Assembly: GCF_019175285.1 (NCBI RefSeq)
Contig: NC_056527.1
Coordinates: 111,300,389-111,364,388, forward strand
Length of the DNA: 64,000 nt
Reading direction: 5' to 3'
DNA from: Sceloporus undulatus
Lineage: Eukaryota > Chordata > Lepidosauria > Squamata > Phrynosomatidae
This document shows positions 62,305-64,000 of this stretch, one piece after another (the first letter of the stretch is position 1; every line of letters begins with the position of its first letter). The position numbers were made by a program, and so were the translations under genes. The notes below the pieces were generated by a model, which ran no database searches, was not told the DNA's origin, and saw nothing but the letters and a program-made list of their open reading frames with translations.

Positions 62305-62535
62305 GGCTGTCATACTTTGGCCACATCATGAGAAGACACAACTCATTACAAAAGGCAATAATGTTGGGAAAAGTGGAAGTGATGAGGAAGAGGGGGAAAT
62401 CACATTTTAGATTAATGGACTCAATTAAGGAGGTTATGAGAATGAATCTGCAGAAACTGGGAAGAGTAGTGGAAGATACTCTGGTCTTGGAGACGTCTCA
62501 TCTATAGGGTCGCTATGAATTGAAATCAACTCAAG
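62305..62535 (+). mobile_element. Bov-B (RTE) LINE 3' end
   Basis: ACTGAGGCTGTCATACTTTG, GCCACATCATGAGAAGACAC, AATGGACTCAATTAAGGAGG, GGAGACGTCTCATCTATAGG and GTCGCTATGAATTGAAATCA. Ends in AATAATAATAA. Parallel to 37000-37275. Confidence 0.8.
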
Positions 62536-62814
62536 GGTGGTTGACTAATAATAATAATAAAAATAATTCCTGACAGAAATCTGAGTTCTGTTATTTTCCT
62601 CTATGTCATTTTATGATATTTATTGTATTTTGGTGCTTGAGGAAGAAAATACAAACAAGGTTTTGAGGGCCTTTAAGCCTCTCCTCAAAGGGTTGCTTCA
62701 GTGCATCCAGTGACAGGGCTGGCAGGTGGATTTCCATCTTCATACCCCTTTCCATTGTGGTAAAGAGCTGCACCCTTGTGCTTTCAGGTGAATAGATATG
62801 TTCACACAGCATTC

Positions 62815-63012
62815 ATTCACTGAGTACCTTCTGACTTATGCAACCCTAAGGTTTTTTTGGTGTGATTTCTGCATGGAAGGTTTGTAACTGCCTTTTCTCT
62901 GAGGCTGAGGGAGTGTGACTTGCCCAAGATCACCCTCTGAGTTTCCTTAGAGATTCAAACTCTAGGCTCCCAGATTCGTAGTTCAACATTCAGACCACTA
63001 CACCACACTGGA
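62815..63012 (-). mobile_element. tRNA-derived SINE (Sauria type), antisense
   Basis: TTCTGACTTATGCAACCCTA, CTGAGGCTGAGGGAGTGTGA, CTTGCCCAAGATCACCCTCT, then head CATTCAGACCACTACACCAC ACTGG. Confidence 0.8.
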
Positions 63013-64000
63013 TGGTTTATCAGACTATCATGGCCAAGCTGTAGAATAGATCTAATGGGAAATTGGATATACGCACTGCAAATACACATCACAAACATCA
63101 TCCTGATTGCAGGCCGTTTGCCTTCTCCATCTCCCACTGTGATATTCATATCTGCCTGGGGAATGTCTGGAGGTTTTTCCTTCTGCGTCCTCCATTGGGA
63201 AAACCCAAGTTTTACTTTTAATTATTCCCTTTGCAACAGGCACAGCACCTAGTTGCCTCTGTTGATCTCTTGGGGCCCCACTTGATTCAAGGACTTCCAT
63301 TTAGCTACTGACATTTCATAGAGCTAGCTATATGGTGTTCAGAAGATGTTGGTCTGCCAAAAGGGACAGGTTCAGTGGTTGTTGGAAGACCTGACTTCCT
63401 TTCCTCGCTTTGTAGCTGGTAGGTCACAGTAGGTTTTGTTACTCTCCTGTAGAGCTGGGTTTGAGACTGAGGTCCTGTCTGCACTGGCCAGGTTACTCCA
63501 GCGGCAGGTCAGAATATCCTGGTGCCAGAGCTGCCTCAGTCTCGTTCTGTTAGCTTAGCCATCTGTTCGGATGCCAGGCAGCTGTTCTCACAGGCATCCT
63601 ACTGTGCTGCCCAGCACAGCTGCAGTTGTGGAAAATTGCTCATTTCTGAGGTCAGAATGAGGCATCTGGCCTTGAACACATGGCTGGGTGTCTCGTTTTG
63701 ACCTCGGAGAAAGGAGATCTGCAGCAGCGGCAGCCAAGCTGGGTGGCATAGGAGAGACCTGTGTGAACAGCTGCTTGGCATTAGAACAGAGGGTTCTGGA
63801 TCTTCCAGGAAGCCCTTGAGCAACTGCTAAGTTTTTTTAAATGTGGATAAATGGTGTTATATCCCAGATTTGGCACTGAATGGCCTGGACATCATCTGAA
63901 CTGTTTGTGCCAGACTTTGGGATTGGGCCCGGTGTCTTCCAGTCTCCCTGCCAAGATATTGGGGGGAAACCAGTTTATTTGACCCATGCAGACAGGGCCT
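63013..64000. other. Intergenic, nothing recognised
   Basis: More GC-balanced than the rest. No OR, repeat family or supported coding exon seen. Confidence 0.4.

Overview
The window is nuclear DNA from a squamate reptile (lizard or snake). The basis is its repeat content: CR1 and L2 LINEs, Bov-B (RTE) 3' ends, two tRNA-derived SINE families, a 5S-rRNA-headed SINE of the 5S-Sauria type, and many short DNA-transposon relics. The host content is a class II olfactory receptor (OR) cluster. Every receptor is a single intronless coding exon of about 310-319 codons.

Positions 1-38,300 hold a family-11-like (OR11G/H-like) sub-cluster. It has intact genes at 159-1118, 15475-16434, 21401-22360 and 27587-28519 (+) and at 34083-35030 (-). 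It also has a near-intact copy at 5445-6404 with one in-frame stop, and an orphan N-terminal scrap at 3422-3489. The first gene and the stop-bearing copy sit in a tandem duplication (1 to about 3375, and about 5287-7200). Positions 45,500-60,200 hold three intact family-4-like (OR4-like) genes at 45575-46522 (+), 51620-52570 (-) and 59229-60161 (+). Between the first two of these lies a broken gene for a repeat-containing protein of unknown function (47679-48690, -).

The most interesting signal is non-coding. Upstream of five family-11-like genes, always in the gene's own orientation (including the inverted gene), I find the same two-part module. The first part is a block with an Olf-1/EBF-like site, followed in three of five copies by a consensus splice donor. 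The second is a roughly 100-112 nt exon-like block starting CAG|ATG. It is followed 1.1-2.5 kb later by a splice acceptor that abuts, or lies within 6 nt of, the receptor start codon. This looks like a shared promoter plus 5' untranslated exons, duplicated along with each gene. Several copies have lost splice sites, so the receptors may differ in how, or whether, they are expressed.

The rest is repeat-rich intergenic DNA. Notable items are a family of non-autonomous DNA elements ending in GTTTATC (one inside an L2 with a clear 5-bp target duplication), a hAT-type element with a perfect 8-bp target duplication, Tigger-like elements with TA target sites, two copies of a large palindromic element, nested CR1 insertions, and a SINE whose tail ends about 23 bp before an OR splice acceptor. 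No tRNA or rRNA genes, CRISPR arrays or prokaryotic features were seen. All comparisons were made by eye; no alignment or database search was run.
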